From Roseovarius sp. (GTDB lineage Bacteria; Pseudomonadota; Alphaproteobacteria; Rhodobacterales; Rhodobacteraceae), in NCBI GenBank assembly GCA_023260815.1, contig JALQUE010000276.1, positions 1 through 13,154 on the forward strand: a stretch of 13,154 nucleotides of DNA, given 5' to 3'. The position numbers and the translations under genes are program-made. The notes under the pieces were generated by a model. That model had not been told where the DNA came from. It saw only the letters and a list, made by a program, of their open reading frames with translations, and ran no database searches. Below are positions 6,928 to 13,154 of this stretch, piece after piece (the stretch's first letter is position 1; the number at the start of each line of letters is the position of its first letter).

Positions 6928-8121
6928 TTACCGGCGATCCCGGAGGGAATAGTAGATCAGCACAAGGATGCTCCACCCCACCGTCAGGAACAGAACCGTC
7001 AGCCCAAGGATCAGCCAGCGCCGGGGATATTCCGCGCTTTCGGGCAAGGTGGGCTGCTCGAACGCGGCCAGATACCGGGTCTGCCGCCGCGCTTCAGCCT
7101 GCGCTGTGTCGAAATTCGACAGCGCCGTGGTGTATTTTTGCTCCGCAAACTCTCGGTCCACGGTCAGCTTTTCGAATTCGGTCACGATCGAGGCATAATC
7201 CCCGCCCTCGCCCTGCATGTCGGCGCCACCGCCCAGCTTGCGCCGCTCCTCGGCGATGCGCTTTCGAATGGCCTCGATCCTCAGCTTGGATTGTACCGCG
7301 CGCGGATCGCTTTCATTGGCCTGCTCGCTCAGCAGGTCCAGCTTGATCAATTCTTCGCCCAATTGCTGTTGCAACGTGTTGATCAGGCCCATCTGCACCT
7401 GGATATCCGCCTCGGGGCTGATCACCTGATTGGCCGACCGGAACAGCGTCAACGCCTGGCGGGCCGCCTGCAACTGTGCCTCGGCCGCTGTCAATTCGGT
7501 TCGCGCGAACTGGATCGAATCCGCCCGCGCGATGGCCGTCATATCGTTGATTCGCGTCAGACTCTGGTCAAAGATCGCCTGTGTGATGTCCTGCGCATCC
7601 TGGGGCGCAAAGGCGTTCACCCGCACCTCGATCAACCCCGACCCCGACGTATAAGACACCTGCACCATCCGGCGCCAGTAATCGCGCAGATCCTCCCGCG
7701 TGCCATCGGGCCGCAGGGCAAAGATCGGGTCTGTATCGTGATACCGGCTGAACATCGCGCTCAGGTCATGCAGGTCTGCGATCCGGCGGATCATGTCCTG
7801 CGAATGGATATACTCGAACAGCACATCGCTGTCAGACGAACTGCCCGACGACAGATTGCCAAGACTGCCCAGAACATCCGTGGGCGTCGGCGCCTCTTCC
7901 CTGCGGATCGTGAACCCGGTGTAGGACGCATACTGATCCGCCGCGCGCTCCCACAGGTACCACGCCGTCAAAAGCGACGGCAGCAAGATCAACACCTGCG
8001 CCGAGATCATCAGGAAAAGGTGCCGTTTGCGCGGCCTCACACGCCGCGCGATCCTCACAGAGGGCCGCGGCTTGATCGGGTCTTTGGGCGATGCGTCAGC
8101 TTTTGATTGTTCCTCGGCCAC
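6928..8121 (-). CDS. kpsE: Capsule polysaccharide export inner-membrane protein (KpsE/CtrB family)
   Basis: A protein of 397 residues of the polysaccharide co-polymerase family that links the ABC exporter to the outer-membrane channel. A basic, proline-rich cytoplasmic tail (residues 1-33) leads into membrane helix one (about 34-56). A large periplasmic domain follows, with long coiled-coil stretches at about 205-300 and 310-345, then the proline-rich QPTLPESAEYPRRW at 356-369 and membrane helix two (about 369-391). This order is diagnostic for KpsE/CtrB/BexC. The start is GTG at 8121; no ATG is available near it, and the ribosome site is weak. kpsT follows after 12 bases. The outer-membrane partner (KpsD or Wza type) is not in the window. 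Confidence 0.9.
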   Translation of the reverse strand: MAEEQSKADASPKDPIKPRPSVRIARRVRPRKRHLFLMISAQVLILLPSLLTAWYLWERAADQYASYTGFTIRREEAPTPTDVLGSLGNLSSGSSSDSDVLFEYIHSQDMIRRIADLHDLSAMFSRYHDTDPIFALRPDGTREDLRDYWRRMVQVSYTSGSGLIEVRVNAFAPQDAQDITQAIFDQSLTRINDMTAIARADSIQFARTELTAAEAQLQAARQALTLFRSANQVISPEADIQVQMGLINTLQQQLGEELIKLDLLSEQANESDPRAVQSKLRIEAIRKRIAEERRKLGGGADMQGEGGDYASIVTEFEKLTVDREFAEQKYTTALSNFDTAQAEARRQTRYLAAFEQPTLPESAEYPRRWLILGLTVLFLTVGWSILVLIYYSLRDRR

Positions 8122-8179
8122 GGATATGGTCCAATCGTCACAACTTTAACGTGTTTACGGTTTCACAGTTCTCTCAGGA
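8122..8179. promoter_or_regulatory. Divergent promoter region between kpsE and kpsM
   Basis: Only 58 bases separate the kpsE and kpsM start codons, so promoters for both directions must be packed here or overlap the coding ends. The AT-richer centre around ACTTTAACGTGTTTACGG (8142-8160) is the likely site. No convincing hexamer pair can be called. AGGA at 8176-8179 abuts the kpsM ATG and is better placed for a GTG at 8186. Confidence 0.4.
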
Positions 8180-8995
8180 ATGCCAGTGTCGATCCCCCGC
8201 ACCGCTCCTCGCACGCCACAGCGCCCCTCGCGCCGGTTTCGCATGGTCCGCGTGATCCTCGCCCTGATCCTGCGCGAGATGTCGACGACCTATGGGCGCT
8301 CTCCCGGCGGCTATGTCTGGGCCATCCTGCAACCCGTCGGGATCATCCTTATCCTGGCGATCGGCTTTTCGCTGCTGTTGCGGGCGCCCTCGCTTGGCAC
8401 GTCTTTCCTGCTGTTCTACGCCTCTGCCCTGCTGCCGCTGCGCATGTTTCAGGACATGTCGGTCAATGTCGGCGCCGCCGTCAGCTTCAATCGCGCCTTG
8501 ATGGAATATCCCCGCGTGACGGTGATGGACGCCGTTCTGGCCCGCGCAACCCTCGTGATCCTGACACAGGTCGTGGTGGCGGCGGTGATCTTCACCGGCA
8601 TCTACCTGATCGAGGATATCCCCGAAACCGTCGATCTTTTGCCCATCGTCACCGCCTTCGCATTGGCCGCGTTTCTTGGTTTCGGCTTCGGCATGTTCAA
8701 CTGTTATGCAACAGTCTCTTTCCCGGTCTGGAAAACCCTCTGGAACGTGCTGACACGTCCCCTGATCCTGATTTCGGGTGTCTTTTTCCTTTACGAAGAC
8801 CTCCCCCGCACCATTCAGGACCTTCTCTGGTTCAACCCGCTTCTGCATATTTCGGGCATCGCGCGGCAGGGGTTTTATTCGATCTATCAGCCCGGCTACA
8901 TCTCGATCACCCTGATCGTCGGCGTGGCGCTTGCGCCGATGTTCTTTGGCACGCTCCTGCTGTTCCGCTTTGGACGCAGTATGCTGTACAAATAA
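8180..8995 (+). CDS. kpsM: Capsule polysaccharide ABC exporter permease (KpsM family)
   Basis: A protein of 271 residues and the membrane subunit of the polysaccharide exporter, an ABC-2 permease. A basic N-terminal tail is followed by the amphipathic region ILREMSTTYGRSPGGYVWAI typical of KpsM/CtrC. About six membrane helices follow, near residues 45-67, 73-90, 115-143, 152-176, 190-206 and 240-263. The FNPLLHISGIARQGF stretch at 218-232 is the conserved Asn-Pro segment before the last helix. The annotated ATG has AGGA directly against it, which is too close, so translation may begin at the GTG two codons later (8186), six bases after AGGA. It is transcribed away from its expected partner kpsT. 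It ends 15 bases from the convergent neuB gene. Confidence 0.92.
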   Translation: MPVSIPRTAPRTPQRPSRRFRMVRVILALILREMSTTYGRSPGGYVWAILQPVGIILILAIGFSLLLRAPSLGTSFLLFYASALLPLRMFQDMSVNVGAAVSFNRALMEYPRVTVMDAVLARATLVILTQVVVAAVIFTGIYLIEDIPETVDLLPIVTAFALAAFLGFGFGMFNCYATVSFPVWKTLWNVLTRPLILISGVFFLYEDLPRTIQDLLWFNPLLHISGIARQGFYSIYQPGYISITLIVGVALAPMFFGTLLLFRFGRSMLYK

Positions 8996-9010
8996 CGCCA
9001 TCCGCCGCGA

Positions 9011-9931
9011 TCACGATGCCTGCGCGCGCCGGTCAGGCACCCATTTCAGCTTGTCGCGCTGCACCTGTTCCACCGGCAGGATCTCTTCGCGCTTGATGGC
9101 CAGCGTCTGATCCACATGGCGGATGTCACGGCACAAACGGTGCAGCCCGTCCGGCTCAAGGCTGGCGGCATGATCGGTACCCTTCCAGCTGCGATCAAGC
9201 GTGAAATGCCGCTCGATATGGGTGAACCGGCCCCAGCCTTCGGCCTCCATCACCCGGCCCACCGCCAAGGCGGCGACATCCGTGGCGATCCCCAGATGAT
9301 GCCCGGAAAACCCGATGCCTTTGACCCGCGTGCCATAGCGCTCCATCAGGGTGCGAATCTCGAACAGGCACACATCCCCGAACGCCACCGGATACCCCGA
9401 GGTGCAACTGTAGATCACAAGATCCTGCGCCCGCCCCCGATCCTCGTAGAACGCGACCAGATCGGCGATTTCGCGCCCCGTGGACATCCCGGTCGAGACA
9501 TGGATCTCACCCGCGAACTGCTGGCACAGATAGTCCTGCAAGTCGAAATGCTGGTTTGTGGCCGACGGGATCTTCAGCATCTGAGGCCCAAGCGCCGCCA
9601 TTTGCCGCGCTGACGTCAAATCCCAGACGCTTGTGGAATAGGCGATCCCATGCGCCTTGCACGTCTCGATCAGCTCTCGGTGCTGCTCGACATCGAATTC
9701 CAGAAACTCCCGATGGGCGCCATAGGTCGGGCCATAGGCATTCGCAGGGACCGGATGCGGGGTGCTGTACTGCATCGGTGACAGCAAGTCGCGATTACAG
9801 CGTTTCTGGAACTTGGCAACATCGGCGCCACACTCTTCGGCAGCGACGCGAATCAACTCTTTGGCGATGTGCAGGTCGCCTTTGTGATTGCAGCCGATTT
9901 CGGCAATCACCTTTACGGGTTGTTTTTGCAT
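9011..9931 (-). CDS. neuB: NeuB-family nonulosonic acid synthase, short form without SAF domain
   Basis: A protein of 306 residues that should condense an N-acyl hexosamine with phosphoenolpyruvate to form a nine-carbon sialic-acid-like sugar. The TIM barrel is complete: AEIGCNHKGD at residues 10-19, KFQKR at 40-44, KIPSATNQ at 120-127, VSTGMSTG at 145-152, SCTSGYPV at 175-182 and IERHFTLDRSWKGTDHAASL at 239-258. The usual SDHT metal motif reads SGHH at 209-212; His211 aligns with the metal-binding His. The protein stops at about 306 instead of about 345, lacking the C-terminal antifreeze-like SAF domain that normally closes the active site of the partner subunit. AAGGA lies 9 bases before the ATG. 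The specific product (sialic, legionaminic or pseudaminic type) cannot be assigned; the gene symbol names the family only. Confidence 0.82.
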   Translation of the reverse strand: MQKQPVKVIAEIGCNHKGDLHIAKELIRVAAEECGADVAKFQKRCNRDLLSPMQYSTPHPVPANAYGPTYGAHREFLEFDVEQHRELIETCKAHGIAYSTSVWDLTSARQMAALGPQMLKIPSATNQHFDLQDYLCQQFAGEIHVSTGMSTGREIADLVAFYEDRGRAQDLVIYSCTSGYPVAFGDVCLFEIRTLMERYGTRVKGIGFSGHHLGIATDVAALAVGRVMEAEGWGRFTHIERHFTLDRSWKGTDHAASLEPDGLHRLCRDIRHVDQTLAIKREEILPVEQVQRDKLKWVPDRRAQAS

Positions 9932-10023
9932 TGGAATTCATCCTTGGCGCTTAACATTTTCACAATCTTTGCATGCAAGTCTTAACGAAGCCCTAGCGAA
10001 CCCCCTGTTTTGCGAAATTCATC
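9932..10023. promoter_or_regulatory. Divergent promoter region between neuB and the TuaG-like glycosyltransferase
   Basis: These 92 bases separate two divergent genes and are AT-rich for the locus. They contain the perfect 10-base palindrome TTGCATGCAA (9969-9978), flanked by two TTAAC boxes (9951-9955 and 9982-9986). For the rightward gene, TTCACA at 9959-9964 matches a -35 element at five of six positions, but the -10 is poor. A shared operator is plausible; no binding protein can be named. Confidence 0.4.
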
Positions 10024-10779
10024 ATGCCCACGCACCACGTTTCCCGCCCCATGGTCTCGATCCTGATGCCGGCCCGCAATGCCGCCCCTTGGCTGGGCGC
10101 CGCCATCGCCTCGGTGCAGGCGCAGATCTTTCAGGATTGGGAACTGATCCTCGTCAACGACGCCTCCACCGATGACACCGCCGCTTGCGCCCGTGCCGCC
10201 GCCCTGTCCGATCGGCGTCTGCACCTGATCGACAGCACACAGCCCTTAGGCGCCGCCGGGGCGCGGAACCTTGCACTCGATGCCGCGCGCGGGCGCTTTA
10301 TCGCCTTTCTGGATGCCGACGACACGTGGCACCCCGACAAGCTGCACCAGCAGATCCCGTTCATGCAGGGCCAAGGCGCCGCCCTGTCCTATACCGGCTT
10401 CTGGCGCCAGACGGGGTCCCGGCGCCACCGCGTCCGCGTCCCCCCGACCGTCAATCGGGGCACCTTGCTGCGCGGCAATGTCATCGGCTGCCTGACCGCG
10501 ATCTACGACACCGCCCAGCTTGGCAAAGTGGCGATGCCGGCCCTGCCCATGCGCCACGATTACGCCCTGTGGCTGGATCTGCTGGCGCGCGCCGGGCCGG
10601 CGCATGGGCTTGATGTGCCGCTGGCCACCCATATCCGGCGGGCTGGCTCCCTGTCCTCCGGCAGGCTTGGGGCCATGGCCGCCACCTGGCGGGTCTACCG
10701 TGATCATGCCGGTCTGCGGCGCGGCGCGGCGATGCTGTGCCTGACCTCGCATCTGGCCAAGCGGCTGCACCGCGGATGA
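10024..10779 (+). CDS. Family 2 glycosyltransferase, TuaG-like
   Basis: A protein of 251 residues with a GT-A fold. It begins with the strand VSILMPARNA (residues 11-20). NDASTDDT at 45-52 binds the nucleotide. FLDADDTWHPDKL at 95-107 carries the DxD metal motif. The later segments GNVIGCLTAIYD (151-162), GKVAMPALPMRHDYALWL (167-184) and AGSLSSG (207-213) match TuaG-type transferases, where RxDYxLWL holds the catalytic base. No membrane helix is evident, so it would act at the cytoplasmic face. No clear ribosome site precedes the ATG at 10024, and the ATG at codon 10 is an alternative. It is separated from the downstream methyltransferase by a short gap and probably shares a transcript with it. 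The sugar donor is unknown. Confidence 0.85.
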   Translation: MPTHHVSRPMVSILMPARNAAPWLGAAIASVQAQIFQDWELILVNDASTDDTAACARAAALSDRRLHLIDSTQPLGAAGARNLALDAARGRFIAFLDADDTWHPDKLHQQIPFMQGQGAALSYTGFWRQTGSRRHRVRVPPTVNRGTLLRGNVIGCLTAIYDTAQLGKVAMPALPMRHDYALWLDLLARAGPAHGLDVPLATHIRRAGSLSSGRLGAMAATWRVYRDHAGLRRGAAMLCLTSHLAKRLHRG

Positions 10780-10843
10780 CGCTGTTGGATTTTCCCCCGA
10801 ACCGCGATATCCCGTCATGGGGGTTATCGTGCGCCACAAACAC

Positions 10844-10850
10844 GGAAAGG
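10844..10850 (+). promoter_or_regulatory. Ribosome binding site fixing the methyltransferase start
   Basis: GGAAAGG lies 5 bases before the ATG at 10856. The upstream in-frame ATG at 10817 has no such site, and the 13 extra residues it would add (MGVIVRHKHGKVV) are unlike a protein N-terminus of this family. Confidence 0.55.
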
Positions 10851-10855
10851 TTGTC

Positions 10856-11632
10856 ATGAGTTTCAGACACAGGCTTGATGCCGCCCTCAAGGCGTTCAGC
10901 GATCCCAAACGTGTCATCAGCCAGGACGCGCTTGGCGATCTGGTGGATGCCCGGATCAAAACCGCCCTTCAGGATCAACAGTTTCAGGCGGAACAGAGCC
11001 ACATTCTGGCCCAAACCAAAGGCGCGCAGCTGGCCGCCGATATCGCCCGTGACGGCACAGCCTGGAAATCCGCACCCCCCCGTTGGGACCGTGTCCGCGA
11101 GATGACCCGCGCCGCCCTGACCAGGGCCAACCTCACCGGGGGGCAGATGCTGGAAATCGGCGGGCGTCATAATCCCCGCAATGCCGACTTCCCCGACTTC
11201 GCCTATCAGGCGCTCGACCTCCAAGGCGCGCCCGGCGCGCCAATCGCGGTGATGGCCGGCGACATCACCCAATGCCCGCACATCCCCGACGCAAGCTATG
11301 ACTTCATCTTCAGCTTCGATGTTTTCGAGCATATCGACAAGCCGTGGCTGGCCGCGTCCGAGATCACGCGCCTCCTGCGCCCCGGCGGTGTGACGGTGCA
11401 TTCCACGCTGTTTGCATGGCGCTACCATCCCTGCCCGATAGATTACTGGCGCTATACCGCCGAAGGGCTGAAATCATTGTTCGGCGATCTGGATTGCCTG
11501 TGCTCCGAGTTCGACACCACCGAGCGTCGCCGCGACATTCGCGGGCAGGGCGGCAATGCCGTCACCCCCGACGCCTTCGGCGGCTGGCGTGAAAACATCC
11601 GCGTCAATTACGCGGGCCAGAAACCCGCCTGA
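10856..11632 (+). CDS. Class I SAM-dependent methyltransferase
   Basis: A protein of 258 residues of the Methyltransf_11-like group. An alpha-helical N-terminal region (residues 1-90, with a likely coiled coil around 30-65) precedes the Rossmann core. Motif I is MLEIGGRHNP at 98-107, the acidic ribose-binding residue sits in ALDLQG at 119-124, motif II is YDFIFSFDVFEHI at 148-160 and motif III is LLRPGG at 173-178. YHPCPIDYWRYT at 190-201 is common in methyltransferases of polysaccharide clusters. A role in methylating a sugar or glycan terminus fits the neighbours, but the acceptor is not visible. A longer reading starting at 10817 is open; the 10856 start is preferred for its ribosome site. 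It lies 76 bases after the glycosyltransferase. Confidence 0.82.
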   Translation: MSFRHRLDAALKAFSDPKRVISQDALGDLVDARIKTALQDQQFQAEQSHILAQTKGAQLAADIARDGTAWKSAPPRWDRVREMTRAALTRANLTGGQMLEIGGRHNPRNADFPDFAYQALDLQGAPGAPIAVMAGDITQCPHIPDASYDFIFSFDVFEHIDKPWLAASEITRLLRPGGVTVHSTLFAWRYHPCPIDYWRYTAEGLKSLFGDLDCLCSEFDTTERRRDIRGQGGNAVTPDAFGGWRENIRVNYAGQKPA

Positions 11633-11849
11633 CACGGCCTCAGAGCGCGGTGATCGCGACGCTCCGGCGCGGCACCAAGGCCGCAGGCCGCCGCGCCTCG
11701 CCGCGCCGCCCCCCGGCACGGCGATTTGGCAAAGCCAGGTGCACCGCTCATGGGGTACTCGGATTTGGCCGGGATAAAGTGCCCCAGACCAATCGTCGGT
11801 TCGCCGCACCGCGGCCCGCCGAGGCGCACCCTCTTTGCCACAGGACAAA

Positions 11850-11872
11850 GCCGCCCCAACAAAATGGCCCCC
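11850..11872 (+). repeat. Left copy of a 23-bp imperfect direct repeat flanking the DUF2806 gene
   Basis: This 23-base sequence begins GCCGCCCCAACAAAAT and ends GGCCCCC. It matches 13122-13144 at 20 of 23 positions, in the same orientation. It includes the left arm of the terminator hairpin. Confidence 0.6.
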
Positions 11873-11889
11873 TTTAATCGGGGGCCTTT
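11866..11889. terminator. Intrinsic terminator between convergent genes
   Basis: A perfect 7-base stem, GGCCCCC (11866-11872) with GGGGGCC (11880-11886), has a 7-base loop. Rightward it is followed by TTTG. Leftward it is followed by ATTTTGTT, which makes it the better terminator for the DUF2806 gene, although it lies about 130 bases past that stop. It may serve the methyltransferase transcript as well. Confidence 0.75.
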
Positions 11890-12016
11890 GGCGTAAACGG
11901 TTTAAATGATCGCGACTGGCTCAGAGTGCAATGACCGCTTGGAGCCCAGAGCGGACAGTTGGGCATACTCCAGACCGAAATTCGCGGAACAAAATACCTA
12001 TCTTGCGGACGTGAGT

Positions 12017-12973
12017 TTATGGAAATAGCACTTCAACCGGCTTACCAGCTGTATGCACCTCAACTCGAACTAGGCCACTCTGAACTGTGGACAAAAGCCT
12101 TCGTCCGACGAAACGGATGTTTGTCTCGTAATCAGGCGGTGCCAAAATGCTCCCAAGTTGGCGACCAACTCGGGTAAATTCGATATAATTCCATTGGCAG
12201 CGGCACCTCTCGGAAAAGTGTATATTTAAATGAGTTTCCCGACCCGATACCGGCGTCCAAAGAGCGTTCCCATCAACGATAGGCTGATATTCCGGAAGAA
12301 ACCGGGCAATTTTATTTGGCGACATCAAGCCGACCTCTGCCAACCGCTGCCATCTAGAAAACCATTCTCCCCTGTTGAAGTCGTCAGTATCGTCGACGCC
12401 TTCCCCAACACTTCGCTCCCATATAAGACTGAAGTCCTCTGCGATAGATTTGTCCAGCTCGGCCACTGTGCGAAGTGTTGCCAGAGAGAATGACCCGGGG
12501 CGCACAACCTCACCTGCAAGAATCCTCGCGAACAAGTCTTGAAGACGATCTGACGATGCATCCTCTGCAAGACGCGTGAATACGTTCATCCAGTCTTCAT
12601 CTGGTGGTCCAGAATTGGCCCCGTTTGTGTCTTTGTCGGCAGCATAATCATACGTCAGCTTTGCAATTCGGACCCTATTCTCAGCTTTTCTTAAAGCTGA
12701 TGGGAGATAAATTTCGGTAGCGGCTTGCATTAAAACAGGGTTTTCTATCTCCTGTTTGGCCACTGCCTTCGCAAAATCCGCCGCTACAAGGGATCGTGCA
12801 GCCGTAATGTCTTCAATCGCTTGAGCCTGTCGCTGTAACCACGCTGCGGGGATACGAGTTAAACCTCCGAGTAGTTCGTTTAAGGCACCTATAAGGCTCT
12901 TTTGAACAGGGTCGGGCAACGATGCCGCAACATCTGTGATCGCCTTAAGGTTTGAAGTCTCAATCTCAGTCAT
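12017..12973 (-). CDS. DUF2806-family protein of unknown function
   Basis: A protein of 318 residues. The central segment DEDWMNVFTRLAEDASSD (residues 125-142), then LFARILAGEVVRPGSFSLAT (147-166) and VAELDK (170-175), is the hallmark of DUF2806. RLAEVGLM at 210-217 and FTRVGRQLGSI at 266-276 resemble later conserved pieces. An alpha-helical N-terminal half (1-110) is probable. There is no signal peptide, no clear membrane helix and no catalytic motif I can name. The ATG at 12973 has AGGAAG 6 bases upstream. GC content and codon use (TTA, ATA, AAT more common) are visibly different from the glycan genes, and the gene stands alone between terminators, suggesting separate acquisition. The function is not known to me; any link to defence is speculation. 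Confidence 0.75.
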   Translation of the reverse strand: MTEIETSNLKAITDVAASLPDPVQKSLIGALNELLGGLTRIPAAWLQRQAQAIEDITAARSLVAADFAKAVAKQEIENPVLMQAATEIYLPSALRKAENRVRIAKLTYDYAADKDTNGANSGPPDEDWMNVFTRLAEDASSDRLQDLFARILAGEVVRPGSFSLATLRTVAELDKSIAEDFSLIWERSVGEGVDDTDDFNRGEWFSRWQRLAEVGLMSPNKIARFLPEYQPIVDGNALWTPVSGRETHLNIHFSERCRCQWNYIEFTRVGRQLGSILAPPDYETNIRFVGRRLLSTVQSGLVRVEVHTAGKPVEVLFP

Positions 12974-13039
12974 CTCTGGCTTCCTATCTCGAAAGTCGCT
13001 GATACGTCGCTCTCAACCTCAATAGAACGACGGCTCCTT

Positions 13040-13068
13040 ATAATGCTAGTATCAATGACCGTCCGCAA
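13040..13068 (-). promoter_or_regulatory. Candidate promoter of the DUF2806 gene
   Basis: On the minus strand TTGCGG (-35, plus-strand 13063-13068) and CATTAT (-10, 13040-13045) are separated by 17 bases. Each matches the sigma-70 consensus at four of six positions. Transcription would begin about 60 bases before the ATG. It is supported only by spacing and weak matches. Confidence 0.35.
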
Positions 13069-13121
13069 AGCCGACCTCCAAAACGCAAGTCAGCCCCACT
13101 GAGACCTTAGCCACACCTTAC

Positions 13122-13144
13122 GCCGACCAAACAAAAAGGCCCCC
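13122..13144 (+). repeat. Right copy of the 23-bp imperfect direct repeat
   Basis: It begins GCCGACCAAACAAAAA and ends GGCCCCC, matching 11850-11872 at 20 of 23 positions in the same orientation. It includes the left arm of a second terminator-like hairpin. Confidence 0.6.
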
Positions 13145-13154
13145 GATCAAGGGG
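13138..13154 (-). terminator. Terminator hairpin truncated by the window end
   Basis: GGCCCCC, a 6-base loop GATCAA, then GGGG where the window stops. Read leftward the sequence is CCCC, loop, GGGGGCC followed by TTTTTGTTTGG, a good intrinsic terminator for a leftward gene lying to the right of the window. Confidence 0.6.

Larger units (their letters stand above)
11633..12016. other. Intergenic region without a supportable gene
   Basis: These 384 bases lie between two convergent genes. The first part (11640-11860) is very GC-rich and holds a possible hairpin: GGCGCGGC at 11666-11673 pairs with GCCGCGCC at 11690-11697, with a second copy of the right arm at 11700-11707. There is no T-run after it. 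A strong hairpin follows at 11866-11886, then the composition drops toward the DUF2806 gene. An imperfect palindrome, CCGCTTGGAGCCCAGAGCGG, lies at 11935-11954. Short open frames exist but none has a ribosome site or recognisable motif. No tRNA-like fold was found. Confidence 0.5.
12974..13154. other. Upstream region of the DUF2806 gene, to the window end
   Basis: These 181 bases hold no supportable gene. They contain a possible promoter for the DUF2806 gene (13040-13068), the ribosome site AGGAAG (12980-12985), the right copy of the 23-base repeat and the start of a terminator hairpin cut by the window edge. Confidence 0.5.

Noticed and set aside
6232..8106. A 624-codon open frame on the plus strand opposite kpsT and kpsE
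   Set aside because: The minus-strand genes have complete family motifs. This frame is rich in Arg, His, Gln and Pro, as expected of an antisense shadow of GC-rich coding DNA.
8174..9001. A 275-codon minus-strand frame opposite kpsM
   Set aside because: Highly charged Gln/Arg/Asp/Gly-rich product, the mirror of a hydrophobic membrane protein; kpsM has the family motifs.
10481..11428. Long minus-strand frames opposite the TuaG-like glycosyltransferase and methyltransferase
   Set aside because: The plus-strand proteins carry full motif sets; the minus frames have none.
11640..11860. GC-rich, hairpin-prone segment considered as a structured RNA or tRNA
   Set aside because: No cloverleaf, T-loop or anticodon arm found; the hairpin with arms at 11666-11697 has no T-run and no known RNA motif.
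11750..11893. A 47-codon plus-strand frame beginning MGYSDLAGIKC in the intergenic region
   Set aside because: No ribosome site, and it runs through the terminator hairpin; not supportable as a gene.

Overview
The window looks like part of a chromosome from a GC-rich alphaproteobacterium, most likely Rhodobacteraceae (Roseobacter group). This placement is an inference from the base composition, the Kps-type exporter genes, the RTX-type secreted protein and the overall gene style; no marker gene proves it. About 11.6 kb is a cell-surface glycan locus, followed by an intergenic stretch and a separate gene of visibly lower GC.

Layout, left to right. (1) 1-3582, leftward: a family 2 glycosyltransferase and a PAPS-dependent sulfotransferase are coupled by a 4-base overlap. 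After a 123-base gap come pseF (CMP-nonulosonate synthesis), pseG (UDP-sugar hydrolase) and the first 60 codons of an ATP-grasp-like protein, each overlapping the next by 4 bases. (2) 3686-6127, leftward: an 813-residue RTX protein with N-terminal beta-propeller-like repeats and 14 consecutive 18-residue calcium-binding units. (3) 6253-8121, leftward: kpsE then kpsT, the polysaccharide co-polymerase/export protein and the exporter ATPase. (4) 8180-8995, rightward: kpsM, the exporter permease, divergent from kpsE. (5) 9011-9931, leftward: a NeuB-type nonulosonate synthase without the usual C-terminal SAF domain. (6) 10024-11632, rightward: a TuaG-like family 2 glycosyltransferase and a class I methyltransferase. 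(7) 11633-12016: non-coding, with a strong hairpin terminator. (8) 12017-12973, leftward: a DUF2806-family gene, flanked on both sides by near-identical terminator-like sequences.

Working model (inference). The NeuB-type enzyme condenses a 6-deoxy hexosamine with phosphoenolpyruvate. PseG supplies that sugar by removing UDP, and PseF activates the product with CMP. The glycosyltransferases, sulfotransferase and methyltransferase assemble and decorate a capsule-like glycan, and KpsM/KpsT/KpsE move it across the envelope. Genes expected for a full pathway (pseB, pseC, pseH, kpsD, kpsC, kpsS) are not in the window. The RTX protein is probably exported by a type I system that is not visible here. 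I found no clearly new defence or mobile system. The most unusual items are the short variant NeuB, the architecture of the RTX protein, and the low-GC DUF2806 module bracketed by direct repeats.
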